A stretch of 7,746 nucleotides of DNA from Eubacteriales bacterium (GTDB lineage: Bacteria; Bacillota; Clostridia; Christensenellales; UMGS416). Each line of letters begins with the position of its first letter. Position 1 is the stretch's first letter. The stretch lies in the NCBI GenBank assembly GCA_028709505.1, contig JAQVWW010000043.1:1-7746 (forward strand), read 5' to 3'. Below are positions 6,074-7,746 of this stretch, piece after piece. Both the position numbers and the translations under genes were made by a program. Below the pieces are notes generated by a model. The model saw nothing but the letters and a program-made list of their open reading frames with translations. It did not search any database and had not been told where the DNA came from.

Positions 6074-6736
6074 TTACAGCACGCAATAGGCGTCCATATA
6101 CGCTTTCATGGCCGGCAGCACCGGGCCAAAGCTACCCGCGTCCTTTAGGTATTCGTAGATATCCACCACCGTCACCAGCGGGTGTACGGCGATGCCAAAC
6201 TCATCGGCCACCTCCATGATGGCGGTCTTGCCCGGGTGCTGCCCCACCTCGCAGCGGTTGACCGAGATGAACATGTGCGGCACGGTGACGTCGGCGCAGC
6301 TGCGCAGCAGCGGCAGAGTCTCACGGATGGCGGTGCCGGCGGTGATGACGTCCTCGATGATGAGGATACGATCGCCGTCCACCGGGTGATAGCCTACGAT
6401 ACTGCCGCCTTCGCCGTGATCCTTAGCCTCTTTGCGGTTGAAGAAGAAGGGTTTGTCGATGCCGTAGAGCCGGGCCAGCGCACCGGCGGCCGATGTGGCC
6501 AGCGGAATGCCCTTGTATGCCGGGCCAAACATTGCGTCAAAATCGTCGCCGCAGGTATCGCGGATGAGCGCGGCATAAAACTCGCCCAGCCGTGAAATCT
6601 GCAAGCCGGTCTTATAGTTGCCGGTGTTGACAAAGTAGGGCGTCTGCCGCCCGCTCTTGGTGATAAAGCTGCCAAAGCGCAGCACGTCTGCGCCCATCAT
6701 AAACTCGATGAATTGTTTTTTGCTTGCGGTAATCAT
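6074..6736 (-). CDS. pyrE: Orotate phosphoribosyltransferase
   Basis: From ATG 6736 this gives 220 residues, normal for the family. The enzyme joins orotate to PRPP to make OMP in pyrimidine synthesis. Seen are GRQTPYFVNTG (29-39), the loop FNRKEAKDHGEGG (99-111) carrying the catalytic Lys and Asp, and the PRPP-binding motif RILIIEDVITAGTAIRE (123-139). ATG 6736 is chosen because AAAAAGG lies about nine bases upstream and because MITASKKQF suits the family. In-frame ATGs at 6763, 6760 and 6745 would add up to nine residues and have no better site. It stands alone on the minus strand, facing pyrG across the repeat array and pseudogene and divergent from a sensor-like gene. No PyrR-type leader was recognised in the short 5' region. 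Confidence 0.96.
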   Translation of the reverse strand: MITASKKQFIEFMMGADVLRFGSFITKSGRQTPYFVNTGNYKTGLQISRLGEFYAALIRDTCGDDFDAMFGPAYKGIPLATSAAGALARLYGIDKPFFFNRKEAKDHGEGGSIVGYHPVDGDRILIIEDVITAGTAIRETLPLLRSCADVTVPHMFISVNRCEVGQHPGKTAIMEVADEFGIAVHPLVTVVDIYEYLKDAGSFGPVLPAMKAYMDAYCVL

Positions 6737-6790
6737 GGCCACCATCCTTTTTGAGTACATCATTTACGATACACGATACCGGTTAATGCT

Positions 6791-6809
6791 ATTATACGAT
6801 GCCATGGCA
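6791..6809 (-). promoter_or_regulatory. pyrE -10 box with a flanking palindrome
   Basis: A perfect TATAAT on the minus strand (6796-6791) would start pyrE transcription near 6784, about 48 bases before the ATG. No good -35 box is seen at 16-18 bp. In that spacer lies a perfect 10-bp palindrome, TGCCATGGCA (6800-6809), placed where an operator could act. Confidence 0.5.
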
Positions 6810-7011
6810 AAGAGTTTCCAGTAAAACTTTTATCGCTGACATCGGCGGTATGGCCGGCCGGTATGCACGTGTAAATTGGCGGATTTTGCGCCGCGCATAT
6901 GTGGCGCTCAAGACGGTGCCCCTGTGGAAAATGAACGGAAAAACCGATTTAGCTGCAGAAATACGCAGAATTTTGTCGGATTTTTTAGTTTTTTTGAATA
7001 TATTTAGGAAT
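6810..7011. other. Non-coding divergent region between pyrE and the sensor-like gene
   Basis: The first half is GC-rich. From about 6970 it turns strongly AT-rich with T runs (6981-6996). A plus-strand open frame of 94 codons (6799-7083) crosses it, but it lacks a ribosome binding site and recognisable protein, and its sequence covers the promoter of the next gene. A 7-bp inverted repeat, TTTGTCG (6972-6978) and CGACAAA (7013-7019), reaches into the -35 box downstream. No RNA gene is recognised. Confidence 0.5.
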
Positions 7012-7039
7012 TCGACAAATCTTGCGCAAAAGATACAAT
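7012..7039 (+). promoter_or_regulatory. Putative promoter of the sensor-like gene
   Basis: TCGACA (7012-7017) lies 16 bp before TACAAT (7034-7039), each box one base from consensus. The start would be near 7046, leaving a leader of about 130 bases. The -35 box overlaps the right half of the TTTGTCG/CGACAAA inverted repeat, and the spacer holds the palindrome TTGCGCAA (7022-7029). Regulation by a binding protein is therefore plausible. Confidence 0.5.
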
Positions 7040-7125
7040 CTTGTCAATCCGTATGGCTTGAGTTTCAAAATATTATGGAGTAGAATAAATTCATTCATTT
7101 GTATATTAAAATATTTTGTAATTTG

Positions 7126-7135
7126 CTCTGCAGAG
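7126..7135. promoter_or_regulatory. 10-bp palindrome in the leader of the sensor-like gene
   Basis: CTCTGCAGAG is a perfect palindrome 40 bases before the start codon, downstream of the predicted promoter. It could be a roadblock operator or chance. Confidence 0.25.
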
Positions 7136-7174
7136 GCGACCTGTAGTATCTCTTGAGGGGTTGCGTAAGGTAGT

Positions 7175-7746
7175 ATGATGCCAAACGAGCCGGGGGAAAA
7201 CCGAACGGGCCTAGATTGGATGGCCTTGTCTTCTATCGTGGTGGCGATAGCAGCCATCGGCGTTTTTTGTGCGTTAAACAGCAACAACGTTTTCACCATA
7301 GCGGATCGTTTTTACGGCATTTACACCGAGCATCAGCCGCTGCACGATGCCATTGAGCAGCTAAGTTCTCAGGTTTCGGCCACGCAGCAAAGCTATATAA
7401 GCCTATTGGATTATCAGGATCCCCAGTGGAATATCACATACGCCAACTGGAAAGTTCTGCGTGGCAGAACGGAGGCGGCGCTCAGCGCCTTTTTGAGCGA
7501 GACTGAAAAAGCCGGCGTGGATGGCACGATGGTCGATACCATCGCCCGGTCCTGGTTGCGTCAGATGCGCACCAGCCTGGATGTCCGGCGCGCCGGCAGC
7601 GAGGCTGTCATTGACGCCCAGGTGACCGTCCAGGTGATGAGCGACTACCTACTGATGCAGGATGCCATGCGAATGGCGCACGCGCAGCAGAACACCGGAT
7701 ATACCCAGCAGTTGGAGACGTGGCGACAGCGCACGCGTGAACGCCT
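7175..7746 (+). CDS. Membrane-anchored sensor-type protein, N-terminal part (runs off the window)
   Basis: The frame opens at ATG 7175 (or the adjacent ATG 7178, better spaced at seven bases from AAGG 7167-7170) and is still open at the window end, giving 190 residues. After a short polar start there is one membrane segment, WMALSSIVVAIAAIGVFCAL (about 15-34). A long helical, mostly polar stretch then follows, for example DRFYGIYTEHQPLHDAIEQL. No second membrane segment, kinase, GGDEF or methyl-accepting domain is reached. One anchor followed by an extracytoplasmic helical region is typical of sensor histidine kinases, diguanylate cyclases and chemoreceptors, so the class is guessed and the signal unknown. 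It is divergent from pyrE with its own AT-rich promoter region. Confidence 0.75.
   Translation, partial: MMPNEPGENRTGLDWMALSSIVVAIAAIGVFCALNSNNVFTIADRFYGIYTEHQPLHDAIEQLSSQVSATQQSYISLLDYQDPQWNITYANWKVLRGRTEAALSAFLSETEKAGVDGTMVDTIARSWLRQMRTSLDVRRAGSEAVIDAQVTVQVMSDYLLMQDAMRMAHAQQNTGYTQQLETWRQRTRER

Noticed and set aside
6945..6996. Intrinsic terminator before the T runs at 6981-6996
   Set aside because: The possible stem (CCGA/TCGG with CTGC/GCAG inside) is interrupted and no gene ends upstream on the plus strand.
6799..7083. 94-codon plus-strand gene upstream of the sensor-like gene
   Set aside because: No ribosome binding site, mixed composition, and it overlaps the pyrE and sensor promoter regions.

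Overview
The window looks like chromosomal DNA of a GC-rich Clostridia-type Firmicute. Three things point that way. It carries a type III glutamine synthetase and a type I glutamine synthetase homologue next to an ANTAR RNA-binding regulator. It has strong AGGAGG ribosome binding sites. Its promoters are sigma-A-like with TATAAT/TATACT boxes. The exact taxon is an inference.

Left part (1-2990), nitrogen control. The 5' end of glnN (type III glutamine synthetase) runs leftward off the window. Its near-consensus promoter is followed within a few bases by a strong intrinsic terminator in the leader. The base of that terminator overlaps a small alternative hairpin with an ANTAR-type hexaloop (A at position 1, G at position 4). 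Facing away from glnN is an operon of two genes. The first is a glutamine synthetase I homologue that appears catalytically dead: four of the metal-binding glutamates I can align are replaced and the active-site flap is deleted. The second is an ANTAR regulator whose receiver domain has lost its phosphorylation site. I propose that the dead enzyme senses nitrogen status and the ANTAR protein relays it by antitermination at glnN.

Middle (2991-4722): intact pyrG (CTP synthase), followed from 4776 to about 5361 by a non-coding tandem array of ten full and one partial 55-56 bp units. Each unit contains a small hairpin whose two arms co-vary between units.

Right part (5373-7746): the decayed remains of a membrane protein gene, then pyrE (orotate phosphoribosyltransferase) on the minus strand. 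A divergent AT-rich promoter region precedes the start of a membrane-anchored protein of sensor type that runs off the window end. pyrG and pyrE both serve pyrimidine synthesis but face each other across the repeat array and the pseudogene.
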